Positions 17,515 through 26,008 of a stretch of 64,000 nt of DNA are shown here, one piece after another. The stretch is from NCBI GenBank assembly GCA_020849295.1, contig JADLGN010000004.1, forward strand, positions 1 through 64,000. The letters run 5' to 3'. The DNA is from Bacteroidia bacterium. Its GTDB lineage: Bacteria > Bacteroidota > Bacteroidia > NS11-12g > UBA9320. The first letter of the stretch is position 1. Every line of letters starts with the position of its first letter. The translations under genes were made by a program, and so were the position numbers. Under the pieces are notes generated by a model. It saw only the letters and a list, made by a program, of their open reading frames with translations, was not told the DNA's origin and ran no database searches.

Positions 17515-20055
17515 ATGGAAGAGATACTTGAGCCTGAAAACGAAAAGATTATACCGATAAATATAGAAGAAGAAATGAAAGTTGCATACATTGATTATTC
17601 AATGTCTGTAATAGTTTCGAGAGCTTTGCCCGATGTCAGAGACGGATTAAAACCCGTACATCGCCGCGTGCTATATGGAATGTCAGAATTAGGATTGGCA
17701 AGCAATAGACCCTATAAAAAATCAGCAAGAATAGTAGGAGAAGTGCTTGGTAAATTTCACCCTCATGGCGACCAATCTGTTTACGATGCAATGGTAAGAC
17801 TTGCTCAAGAATGGAGCGTAAGATACATGATGGTTGACGGGCAGGGAAATTACGGCTCTATAGATGGTGACCCGCCGGCAGCAATGCGTTATACAGAAGC
17901 CAGAATGAGAAAAATAGCCGAAGAAATGCTTTCGGATATTGAAAAAAATACTGTTGATTTTACTCCTAACTTTGATGATACCCTTACTGAACCAACTGTA
18001 TTGCCGTCAAAAGTTCCAAATTTGCTAATTAATGGGGCATCTGGCATAGCGGTAGGAATGGCAACCAATATGCCTCCTCATAATTTGGCTGAAATAATTG
18101 ATGGAACAATTGCTTATATTGATAATAGAAATATAGAGATAGATGAATTAATGAAATTTATTAAAGGTCCTGATTTTCCTACAGGAGGAATTATTTATGG
18201 AATTGATGGGATTAAAGATTCATTTTACAATGGCAGAGGCAGAGTAGTTATTAGAGGAAAAGCAGAAACAGAAACCCTAAATTCAGGGAAAGAACAAATA
18301 ATAATTACAGAAGTACCTTATCAGGTTTCTCCTTCACAAATAATTATAAAGGCTGTCGATTTGATAAACGAAAAGATAATTGACGGAATCTCGGAAGTAA
18401 GAGATGAATCAGGGCGAGACGGGCTAAGGATAGTTTTCGAATTAAAAAGAGATGCAATTCCAAATATAGTACTAAATCAGCTATATAAATATACTCCACT
18501 TCAAAGTTCATTTTCGGTAAATAATATAGCTCTTGTAAAAGGTCGTCCTGAACTTTTAAATTTAAAAAGTCTGATTTCTCATTTTGTTGAACACAGGCAT
18601 GAAGTAGTTGTAAGGAGAGCCAAGTTTGAATTAGAAGATGCACTTAAAAGAGCACATATATTGGAAGGATTGCTTAAAGCAATTGGCAATATTGACGAAG
18701 CAATAGAATTAATTAAACAAGCAAACTCGGTAGAAGATGCAAGAAATGCATTAATGCAAAGATTTGAACTAACCGAAATTCAGGCTAAAGCAATACTTGA
18801 CTTAAGATTACAAAAACTTACCGGACTCGAAAGAGAAAAAATAAAAGAAGAATATGATGAGATTATGAAATTTATAGATTATCTTAATACCCTTCTTGCA
18901 GATGAAACAATGAGAATGGGTGTAATAGTAGATGAACTTAAAGAGATGAAAGATAAATTCGGTGATATTCGCAGAACAGAAATTGTACATTCAGCCGAAG
19001 ATTTAAACATTGAAGACCTGATTGCAGACGAAGAAGTAGTGGTAACAATATCACACATGGGGTATATTAAAAGAACAGCACTTACAGAATACAAGTCGCA
19101 AGGCAGGGGAGGCGTAGGAAATAAAGCCGTTGGACATCGTGATGAAGATTTTGTAGAACACATGTTTATAGCTACAAACCATAATCATTTATTGTTTTTT
19201 ACTGACCATGGCAGATGTTACTGGATGAAAGTATGGGAAATACCCGAAGGAGCTAAAACAACCAAAGGAAGAGCTATACAAAATTTAATAAGCATTCCGT
19301 CCGAAGACAAAATACGCTCATGTATAAATGTATTAACTTTAAAAGATGAAGAATATGTAAATAGTAATTATATTACAATGATTACCAAACAAGGTATTAT
19401 CAAAAAAACTACCTTAGAAGCATATTCAAGACCAAGAGTAAATGGAATAAATGCCATTACAATTCGCGAAGGCGATGAATTACTTGATGTAAAACTCACA
19501 AATGGGAAATGTGAAGTTATAATTGCTAAAAAATCAGGAAAAGCAATAAGATTTCCTGAACATAAAGTAAGACCAATGGGCAGAACAGCATCTGGAGTTA
19601 AAGCTGTAACACTTGAAAATAACAAAGATGAAGTAATAGGAATAATAACTGTAGAACAAGGAAGTTCTTCTACTATACTTGTTGTATCAGAAAAAGGGTA
19701 TGGCAAACGAACCGATATTGAAGATTACAGAATTACAGGTAGGGGAGGAAAAGGTGTAAAAACATTAAATATAACAGAAAAAACAGGAGATTTGGTTGCT
19801 ATTCTTGATGTAGTTGACAATAATGATTTAATGATTATTAATAAATCAGGTATTGCAATAAGGATGATAGTTTCTCAACTAAGAGTAATGGGAAGAGCAA
19901 CACAAGGTGTAAGATTGATAAAGCTAAGAGACAATGATGAAATTGCTTCAATTGCAAAAGTAGATCATGAAGACGAAGATTTAGTAAATGAAGATACAGA
20001 ATCAAAAATAGATTCGAGTGAAAATATTGAAAACTCAAGCGAAACTAAAGATTAG
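17515..20055 (+). CDS. gyrA: DNA gyrase subunit A
   Basis: The breakage-reunion subunit of DNA gyrase, which with GyrB introduces negative supercoils. 846 aa. The N-terminal winged-helix/tower domain carries the active-site Tyr126 in [10 protein letters not shown], and GDGQGN-like [12 protein letters not shown] precedes it. The C-terminal half (~500-810) is the six-bladed DNA-wrapping propeller with repeated G-R-x-x-x-G motifs; the GyrA-box equivalent is [10 protein letters not shown]. The acidic tail is typical of GyrA rather than ParC. The quinolone-determining region reads [13 protein letters not shown]: Gln87 stands where Ser83 (E. coli) is usual, while the acidic D87 equivalent is retained. 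Seems monocistronic. Confidence 0.97.
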   Translation: MEEILEPENEKIIPINIEEEMKVAYIDYSMSVIVSRALPDVRDGLKPVHRRVLYGMSELGLASNRPYKKSARIVGEVLGKFHPHGDQSVYDAMVRLAQEWSVRYMMVDGQGNYGSIDGDPPAAMRYTEARMRKIAEEMLSDIEKNTVDFTPNFDDTLTEPTVLPSKVPNLLINGASGIAVGMATNMPPHNLAEIIDGTIAYIDNRNIEIDELMKFIKGPDFPTGGIIYGIDGIKDSFYNGRGRVVIRGKAETETLNSGKEQIIITEVPYQVSPSQIIIKAVDLINEKIIDGISEVRDESGRDGLRIVFELKRDAIPNIVLNQLYKYTPLQSSFSVNNIALVKGRPELLNLKSLISHFVEHRHEVVVRRAKFELEDALKRAHILEGLLKAIGNIDEAIELIKQANSVEDARNALMQRFELTEIQAKAILDLRLQKLTGLEREKIKEEYDEIMKFIDYLNTLLADETMRMGVIVDELKEMKDKFGDIRRTEIVHSAEDLNIEDLIADEEVVVTISHMGYIKRTALTEYKSQGRGGVGNKAVGHRDEDFVEHMFIATNHNHLLFFTDHGRCYWMKVWEIPEGAKTTKGRAIQNLISIPSEDKIRSCINVLTLKDEEYVNSNYITMITKQGIIKKTTLEAYSRPRVNGINAITIREGDELLDVKLTNGKCEVIIAKKSGKAIRFPEHKVRPMGRTASGVKAVTLENNKDEVIGIITVEQGSSSTILVVSEKGYGKRTDIEDYRITGRGGKGVKTLNITEKTGDLVAILDVVDNNDLMIINKSGIAIRMIVSQLRVMGRATQGVRLIKLRDNDEIASIAKVDHEDEDLVNEDTESKIDSSENIENSSETKD

Positions 20056-20175
20056 TTGATAAACATTTATTAATTTATTAAATACTTTTATAAAATAATT
20101 TTAAAATAAATAATTAAGTAATGTTAATTTTGAGACGATTTGGTATCAAAATTGATATTTAAAAAAAAATATAAA

Positions 20176-21375
20176 ATGAAAAATATAAGATATATTATAA
20201 GTGCAATAGCTGTTGCAATATTTTTTTCAGTTTTTGCACAGCCAAGTAAAGTAGAAACAGTAAGAATGATTTTGGAAGATACTGACCCAAATGCTGTAAA
20301 AGACTTACGAGAATGTAAAAAACTTATTGATGACGCAAAAGAACATGCTAAAACCTCAAATAGCCCTAAAATGTGGGTTTATAGAGGGGCTGTATATTAT
20401 GAAATAGCACGCAAAGCTGATGATTTGTCTAAAGAAACCCCTGATGCAATATTAATAGCTGCCGAATCGCTTTTTAAGTGCAAAGAAACAGATACCAAAA
20501 AAGCATGGCAAGAGCAGTGTGATTTTTATTTTCTAAATGTAGCCAATGTTATGTTTAATCTTGGAGTAGCAGAATATCAAGCGAAAAATTACGACAAAGC
20601 AATTTTGTATTATGAAACCACAAGAAAAATAATTCCTTATGATACAAAAGGAGATTTAAAAACAATAAATATAACAGAAGCATTGATATATCAATATTGT
20701 TATTATGCAGCATTAGGAAAAGGAGACAATAAACTAACATTAGAATACATTGATAAATTAATCAGTATGAATTTTAATGACCCAAAAGTATATGCTGCAA
20801 AAGCTAAGGTTTTGATAGAACAAAAAGATACTGCAAATGCTTTAAATACAATTGCTGACGGTATTAAAAGATTTCCTAACGATGCAGATCTGATGAATAT
20901 GGAACTTGATATTTATCTTAAGCAAGGCAAAACCGATATTTTATTAGATAAATTAAATAATGCAATTGCAACAGACAGTGAAAATAAAATTTATTATTTT
21001 GCAAGAGCTACAACGTATGAAAAAATACAGAAATTAAATGAGGCTGAATCAGATTATAAAAAAGCATTAGAAATTGACCCTGAATACTATGATGCAAGCT
21101 TTAATCTCGGGGTTTTATATGTAAATAAAGCAAAACCCATTATAGAACAGTTGCAAAAAACATATAAGAAAGAAGAGCAAAAGAAATTTGAAGATAAAAT
21201 AAATGAAGTTTATAAAACAGCAATAACTTATTTTGAAAAATGTCTTGAAATTGGAGTACCCGGAAATGACAAAAAAGAAAAATATGAATTATTAGAAAGC
21301 CTGCAGAGATTACATAAAAATACCGGAAATGCTGTAAAAGAGGCTGAGTATAAAAAAATGAAAGATGAATTATAA
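20176..21375 (+). CDS. Exported TPR-repeat protein
   Basis: A 399-aa protein with a signal peptide (MKNIRYIISAIAVAIFFSVFAQ). I use the ATG at 20176 because a longer TTG reading at 20140 only adds a basic leader before it. The mature part is helical with several tetratricopeptide repeats. The clearest are NYDKAILYYETTRKI (~140), ANALNTIADGIKRFPNDADL (~225), IYYFARATTYEKIQKLNEAE with KKALEIDPEYYDASFNLGVL (~280-320), and a final IEKCLEIG-like helix. TPRs are protein-binding scaffolds; the location should be periplasm or outer-membrane inner face. No partner is evident. Upstream lies gyrA, downstream a 132-base gap before the HD-domain gene. Confidence 0.85.
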   Translation: MKNIRYIISAIAVAIFFSVFAQPSKVETVRMILEDTDPNAVKDLRECKKLIDDAKEHAKTSNSPKMWVYRGAVYYEIARKADDLSKETPDAILIAAESLFKCKETDTKKAWQEQCDFYFLNVANVMFNLGVAEYQAKNYDKAILYYETTRKIIPYDTKGDLKTINITEALIYQYCYYAALGKGDNKLTLEYIDKLISMNFNDPKVYAAKAKVLIEQKDTANALNTIADGIKRFPNDADLMNMELDIYLKQGKTDILLDKLNNAIATDSENKIYYFARATTYEKIQKLNEAESDYKKALEIDPEYYDASFNLGVLYVNKAKPIIEQLQKTYKKEEQKKFEDKINEVYKTAITYFEKCLEIGVPGNDKKEKYELLESLQRLHKNTGNAVKEAEYKKMKDEL

Positions 21376-21507
21376 TTCTAATAAAACAATCTTCTACTTA
21401 ACATAATATAAATTATAGTTTAAAATAATATCAATTTTAATTTTTAAACCAATTTATTTAAACACTTGTAAATATCATAAAATTAGATTTGTTTTGAGAA
21501 ATACATA

Positions 21508-22098
21508 ATGCAATTAGAATCTGCTAAAAATTATATTATAAATTTATTAAAGGAAAAACTTCCTGCATATCTTACTTATCATAGTCTTGAACATACAATT
21601 GATGTATATAATGAAACAGAAAGAATTGCAAAATCTGAAAATATAACATCTGAGCATGATAAAATTTTATTATTGACAGCAGCAGCATTTCACGATTCAG
21701 GTTTTATAGAGTCAGAATTGAGCCATGAGCAGCAAAGTTGTATAATTTGTACAAATGTTTTATCAGAATTTGATTACAATGACAAGGAAATTTCAAAAAT
21801 TTGCGAAATAATTATGGCAACTAAAATACCGCAAACTCCCCTTTGTAATTTGGCTGAGATACTTTGTGATGCAGATTTGGATTACTTAGGCAGAACTGAT
21901 TTTGAATCAATCTCAAACTCTTTATTCGAAGAATTTAAATATAGAAAAATTGTGTCAGACAACAAAAGTTGGGATTTAATTCAATTTAATTTTTTCAATT
22001 CACATAAGTATTTTACCAAAACAAACCAAAACTTAAGAACACAACAAAAAGCGATTAATTTACAAAAGATAGCAGATAATTTAAATAAATATGTCTAA
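21508..22098 (+). CDS. HD-domain phosphohydrolase
   Basis: A 196-aa cytoplasmic HD-superfamily protein. H25 (in TYHSLEHT), H62-D63 (AAAFHDSGF) and the later Asp in LCDADLDYLGR fit the H...HD...D metal-binding pattern. The family hydrolyses phosphomonoesters or phosphodiesters such as nucleotides or cyclic dinucleotides; the substrate here is unknown. Its 3' end overlaps the universal stress gene by 8 bases, so the HD, Usp and fRMsr genes form a tightly coupled trio. Confidence 0.85.
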   Translation: MQLESAKNYIINLLKEKLPAYLTYHSLEHTIDVYNETERIAKSENITSEHDKILLLTAAAFHDSGFIESELSHEQQSCIICTNVLSEFDYNDKEISKICEIIMATKIPQTPLCNLAEILCDADLDYLGRTDFESISNSLFEEFKYRKIVSDNKSWDLIQFNFFNSHKYFTKTNQNLRTQQKAINLQKIADNLNKYV

Positions 22099-22975
22099 CA
22101 ACGAAAAAAACAATTTAGTAATAGTAACTTACGATTTCACAGAGCAAGCTGACTGTGCCACAAACCATGCAAGTTATGTTGCAAAAACAACAGGGGCAGA
22201 TATAGCATTAGTTCATATTATAAATAAAGAATCAAAGGCTAAGTTTAGCAAATCTTCTGATACAGTACAGACAGAAATAGAGAATAAACTTGAAAGTATT
22301 TGCAAGTTAAATACTGAAAAAACCGGAGTTAAAACATTTTCGATAATCAGACCGGGAAGCATTTTTACGACAATTGCAGAAATTGCAGATGAAACCAAAG
22401 CAAAACTTATAGTTTTAGGTACACATGGAGTAAAAGGGATGCAGCACTTACTTGGGGCATTTGCACTAAAAGTAGTTACCTCCTCTCCTGCTCCTGTAAT
22501 AATAGTTCAATCAAAAAAAATTGATACAAACGGATATAATCCGATAATTCTTCCTATAGATGAAAGCGTAGAAACAAAACAAAAAATATATCAAACTATT
22601 GAATTTGCCAAAACTTACAACTCTATTGTTCACGTTTTTTCAAAATATGAGAAAGATGAATATTTGCGGATAAAAGTTAAGGGAAATTCAAATTTTGTAA
22701 AAAATGAAATGCTGGCTGCCGGAATAAAGGTAGTTGAAGCATTTGAGCCAAACAACTCAAAAAGTTTTTCAAAAGAAGTAATCAGATATTCGTCTAATGT
22801 TAATGCCGGATTGATAATTTTAACAACGAAAAAAGAGAAAGAAATATCTGATATATTTATTGGAGATGAAGATGTGAAGATAATAAACAACGATTCGCAG
22901 ATTGCTGTTTTATGCGTAAATGCAAGCAATTACAACACTATGGGAAGTGTAATTTCATTTGGTGGTTTTAATTAA
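22091..22975 (+). CDS. Universal stress protein, tandem UspA domains
   Basis: A 294-aa protein of two Usp (Rossmann-like) domains, ~1-142 and ~150-294. The first has the start VIVTYDFTEQADCATNHASY and an ATP-binding-type loop GTHGVKGMQHLLGAFALKVV with SSPAPVIIV (the G-2x-G-9x-G-[ST] pattern is nearly intact). The second domain (PIILPIDESVETKQKI) lacks a clear loop and may be regulatory. Usp proteins assist survival under starvation or redox stress. It overlaps the HD gene by 8 bases and the next gene by one (TAATGA). Confidence 0.92.
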   Translation: MSNNEKNNLVIVTYDFTEQADCATNHASYVAKTTGADIALVHIINKESKAKFSKSSDTVQTEIENKLESICKLNTEKTGVKTFSIIRPGSIFTTIAEIADETKAKLIVLGTHGVKGMQHLLGAFALKVVTSSPAPVIIVQSKKIDTNGYNPIILPIDESVETKQKIYQTIEFAKTYNSIVHVFSKYEKDEYLRIKVKGNSNFVKNEMLAAGIKVVEAFEPNNSKSFSKEVIRYSSNVNAGLIILTTKKEKEISDIFIGDEDVKIINNDSQIAVLCVNASNYNTMGSVISFGGFN

Positions 22976-23445
22976 TGACCAAGGCAGAAAAATACAAAGT
23001 CCTTATATCTCAAATAAAACAATTAATAAGCGGAGAAGAAGATTTTACTGCAAATTTAGCTAATATATCTTCTGCAATACATTATTCTTTCAATTTCCAT
23101 TGGACGGGATTTTATTTAAGCAAAGGAAGTAATTTGGTTCTCGGTCCTTTTCAGGGATTAGTTGCTTGCACTCGCTTGGCTTATGGTAAAGGGGTTTGTG
23201 GTAAATCATTTATTGAACAAAAAACCGTAAATGTACCAGATGTTCATAAATTCGAAGGACATATTGCTTGCAGTTCATTATCTAATTCAGAAATAGTTTT
23301 ACCTATATTTTACAAAGGCAATACAGTAGCAGTTTTAGATATTGACAGTGAAAATTTTAATAATTTTGATATTACAGATGAGCAATATTTAGAAGAGATT
23401 TCTAATTTAATCAGCCCTCTTTTTACCGATTATCAGACAAGATAA
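22975..23445 (+). CDS. msrC: Free methionine-(R)-sulfoxide reductase (GAF domain)
   Basis: A 156-aa GAF-domain enzyme that reduces free Met-(R)-O using thioredoxin. The diagnostic sequence LGPFQGLVACTRLAYGKGVC is followed by DVHKFEGHIACSS and NSEIVLP. The three family cysteines are all present: C65, C75 and C99, corresponding to E. coli Cys84, Cys94 and Cys118. So it should be active rather than only a sensor GAF. It overlaps the universal stress gene by one base. Together with Usp and HD this suggests a small oxidative/stress-response operon, which is my inference. Confidence 0.94.
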   Translation: MTKAEKYKVLISQIKQLISGEEDFTANLANISSAIHYSFNFHWTGFYLSKGSNLVLGPFQGLVACTRLAYGKGVCGKSFIEQKTVNVPDVHKFEGHIACSSLSNSEIVLPIFYKGNTVAVLDIDSENFNNFDITDEQYLEEISNLISPLFTDYQTR

Positions 23446-23449
23446 ACGC

Positions 23450-25108
23450 TTAATTTAAGGCTTGACTATTTAATTTACTATTTTTTATTCCGTAAATAAA
23501 ATAAATAAATAAGCCAACTAAAAGCCATATCCCAAATCTCAACCAGCTTAAATGATGTATTTCTGACATAAGATAAATACAGCTTAAAGTTCCTATAACA
23601 GGGATAAAAGATAAATTATATTTGAAAGAAAAAATCAATATTAAAATAGTGCTAACCCAAAATACATAAAGAGGAATTTTTTCAATTAAATTACCGCTTA
23701 GCATGTTAATAAAATAATTTGGATAAAAAATGTATATCAACAACAATGAAATTATAAATAATGGTGATAGAATAAATTTTGAATTAAAGTATGGTATTTT
23801 AAACTTTCTCTCAATTTCTGGTTTCTTAACATCAAGTACAAGCACGCCGGCACATACAAGTACAAACGCAAATAAAGTTCCAATGCTTGTTAAATCTGTA
23901 ACAACTGTAATATTTAAAAACATAGCAGGAATAGCAACAATTGCACATGCAACCCAGGTACTAAACCCCGGAGTTTTATATTTTTGATTAATTTTTGAAA
24001 ATTTTTTAGGCAAAAGCCCGTCACGGCTCATACTCATCCAAATTCGCGGTTGCCCAAGTTGAAAAACCAGTAATACTGTTGTGATTGCTATTATAGCACT
24101 TACACTAATAACAAAATATAATATTTGGGTTTGAGAATTATTAAAAATATGAGCTAGAGGGTCTTTTACGTTTTCAAGCTCAAAATATGGAATTATACCG
24201 GTAACAACCAATGCAATTAAAATATAAAGAACGGTACAAATTATTAGAGAGTACATCATTCCACGTGGTAAATCTCGTTGGGGGTTTTTACATTCTTCGG
24301 CAGTAGTAGATATTGCATCAAACCCTATATATGCAAAGAAAACACCTGACACTCCTTTTAAAACACCGCTTATACCATTAGGCATAAATGGGCTCCAGTT
24401 TTCAGGTTTTACATAAAATGCACCTGCAACAAGTACAACAAAAATTACAGCAAGTTTTATTAAAACCATAATATTATTTGTTCTCTTAGTTTCTTTAATT
24501 CCAATAAAAACCAAATATGAAATTGCAAAAACGATAAAAAATGCAGGCAGATCAACTATTAACTTAATATTTCCAAATGCTGGAGCATGAATAAATGCCG
24601 AAAATTCTTCAGTACTTTTTAATCCATTTTCAAATGCCTTTGATGCTGATAAATAATCGGTAGATAGCCAATAAGGTATTCCTAACCCCACTCCTTCTAA
24701 AAATTTAGTAAAATAATTGCTCCAACTTATTGCTACAGCTATATTACCAATGGCGTATTCTATTATTAAGTCCCAACCGATTATCCACGCAAAAAGTTCA
24801 CCAAAGCTTGCATAAGCATAAGAATATGCACTGCCTGATACCGGCACAATTGAAGCAAATGAAGAATAGCAATAAGCCGCAAAAGCACAAGTAACTGCAA
24901 CTAACAAAAATAACCAAACCACCCCGGGTCCACCTTTATAACATACTTCGCCTATTGTAGAAAAAATTCCTGCTCCTATTATAGCTGCTATTCCAAATCC
25001 GGTAAGGTCTTTTACTCCAAGTGTTCTGTTTAGTTGCTCATGTTCATTTTCTGAGTCTTCTACAATATTTTTTACAGGTTTTGTTCTTAATAGAGATTTA
25101 ATAAACAT
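23450..25108 (-). CDS. APC-superfamily cationic amino-acid permease
   Basis: A 552-aa inner-membrane transporter with about 12-14 hydrophobic helices. The first helix region LTGFGIAAIIGAGIFSTIGE holds the G[AI]GIF substrate-binding motif. Later come SGSAYSYAYASFGELFAWIIGWDLIIEYAI, YIGFDAISTTAEECKNPQRDLP, and PKKFSKINQKYKTPGFSTWV. These match the CAT/YfnA (YveA-like) branch that imports amino acids by proton coupling. It is convergent with msrC (4-base gap) and 5 bases downstream of the DUF4249 gene on the same strand. Confidence 0.93.
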   Translation of the reverse strand: MFIKSLLRTKPVKNIVEDSENEHEQLNRTLGVKDLTGFGIAAIIGAGIFSTIGEVCYKGGPGVVWLFLLVAVTCAFAAYCYSSFASIVPVSGSAYSYAYASFGELFAWIIGWDLIIEYAIGNIAVAISWSNYFTKFLEGVGLGIPYWLSTDYLSASKAFENGLKSTEEFSAFIHAPAFGNIKLIVDLPAFFIVFAISYLVFIGIKETKRTNNIMVLIKLAVIFVVLVAGAFYVKPENWSPFMPNGISGVLKGVSGVFFAYIGFDAISTTAEECKNPQRDLPRGMMYSLIICTVLYILIALVVTGIIPYFELENVKDPLAHIFNNSQTQILYFVISVSAIIAITTVLLVFQLGQPRIWMSMSRDGLLPKKFSKINQKYKTPGFSTWVACAIVAIPAMFLNITVVTDLTSIGTLFAFVLVCAGVLVLDVKKPEIERKFKIPYFNSKFILSPLFIISLLLIYIFYPNYFINMLSGNLIEKIPLYVFWVSTILILIFSFKYNLSFIPVIGTLSCIYLMSEIHHLSWLRFGIWLLVGLFIYFIYGIKNSKLNSQALN

Positions 25109-25113
25109 ATTGT

Positions 25114-25998
25114 TTATTTTAGAGTATCAGACTTAACACTTGAACCTGCAAAAATCCCAAGTCCATTATTTATGTTTGAATAAACAACAACTGCACCTTT
25201 AAACAAGTCTGTGGCAAAGGTTCCGTTTGCTCCTCCCCTATATTGCTCTAAAGTTGTATAATATTTCCAGAAATCTTTGCTTAATTTTTCAATTGTAATT
25301 AAATACTTGTAAGTTGTATTTGATTTTACAAGTCCAGAAGGTGGAATGGCAGTAAGAGTTTTTGTTGTTCCATTAAATAACTCATCAGAAAAAAGAAACC
25401 CTCCATCTCTTGTCTTCATAGTACTTGCAGCTGTTAATATATCTGATGTTTTAAAATCAAAAGAATTGAATTTGTCAACAAGTTCGCTGTAATACATAAA
25501 ATTAATTTTGTAATAGTCATTTGTTGAAGCATCATCACTAAATGTAACTTTTAGCATATCAGATTTATTTCCGTTCATGTCAATTCCTCCATTTTCTATC
25601 CAAGTTGATGCCATATTACTTACATTTTGCGGCATGTATCCTTTACTGTAAACGGAAATATAGTTTTTACTGCTTATCATGAGATTATACTGTTTTCCAG
25701 GTACAGGCAAAACAGTTGAAAAATATGTTTTCGAAAAAGCGTCAAAACTAAGATGAATAATTTTATCACCTTCTTTTAATGAAACATCAATAATTTCATC
25801 TGGTCCTAATAAAGTGGGATTTTCTTCATTATATGCAATTTTACTATTTGAAATTTGAATTGAAAATGGTTTGTCGTTGTTAAAAATTTCATTTACTACT
25901 ATTTTTTCAGTATAGGAATTCAACTTGTCAGCCGGAATTTCTTCTTCACAACTTGATATGATAATAGTGGTGATTAAAAATATGCTTATGTATTTCAT
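25114..25998 (-). CDS. DUF4249 outer-membrane lipoprotein
   Basis: A 294-aa lipoprotein: the signal peptide ends in the lipobox IISSC with lipidated Cys17. The mature part begins EEEIPADKLNSYTEKIVVNE and has the DUF4249 beta-sandwich pattern, including DVSLKEGDKIIHL and YNLMISSKNYISVY and the late YRGGANGTFATDLFKGA region. DUF4249 proteins are nearly always encoded after a carboxypeptidase-regulatory TonB receptor, as here (10-base gap). They are thought to be surface accessory lipoproteins of that receptor; substrate unknown. Confidence 0.9.
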   Translation of the reverse strand: MKYISIFLITTIIISSCEEEIPADKLNSYTEKIVVNEIFNNDKPFSIQISNSKIAYNEENPTLLGPDEIIDVSLKEGDKIIHLSFDAFSKTYFSTVLPVPGKQYNLMISSKNYISVYSKGYMPQNVSNMASTWIENGGIDMNGNKSDMLKVTFSDDASTNDYYKINFMYYSELVDKFNSFDFKTSDILTAASTMKTRDGGFLFSDELFNGTTKTLTAIPPSGLVKSNTTYKYLITIEKLSKDFWKYYTTLEQYRGGANGTFATDLFKGAVVVYSNINNGLGIFAGSSVKSDTLK

Positions 25999-26008
25999 AA
26001 TTATAATA

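Noticed and set aside
19368..19706. 112-residue minus-strand frame in gyrA
   Set aside because: Lies entirely antisense to the conserved GyrA propeller; no start context or homology.
20140..20175. TTG-initiated N-terminal extension of the TPR protein
   Set aside because: It would put 12 residues, several of them basic, before an otherwise normal signal peptide; ATG 20176 is better.
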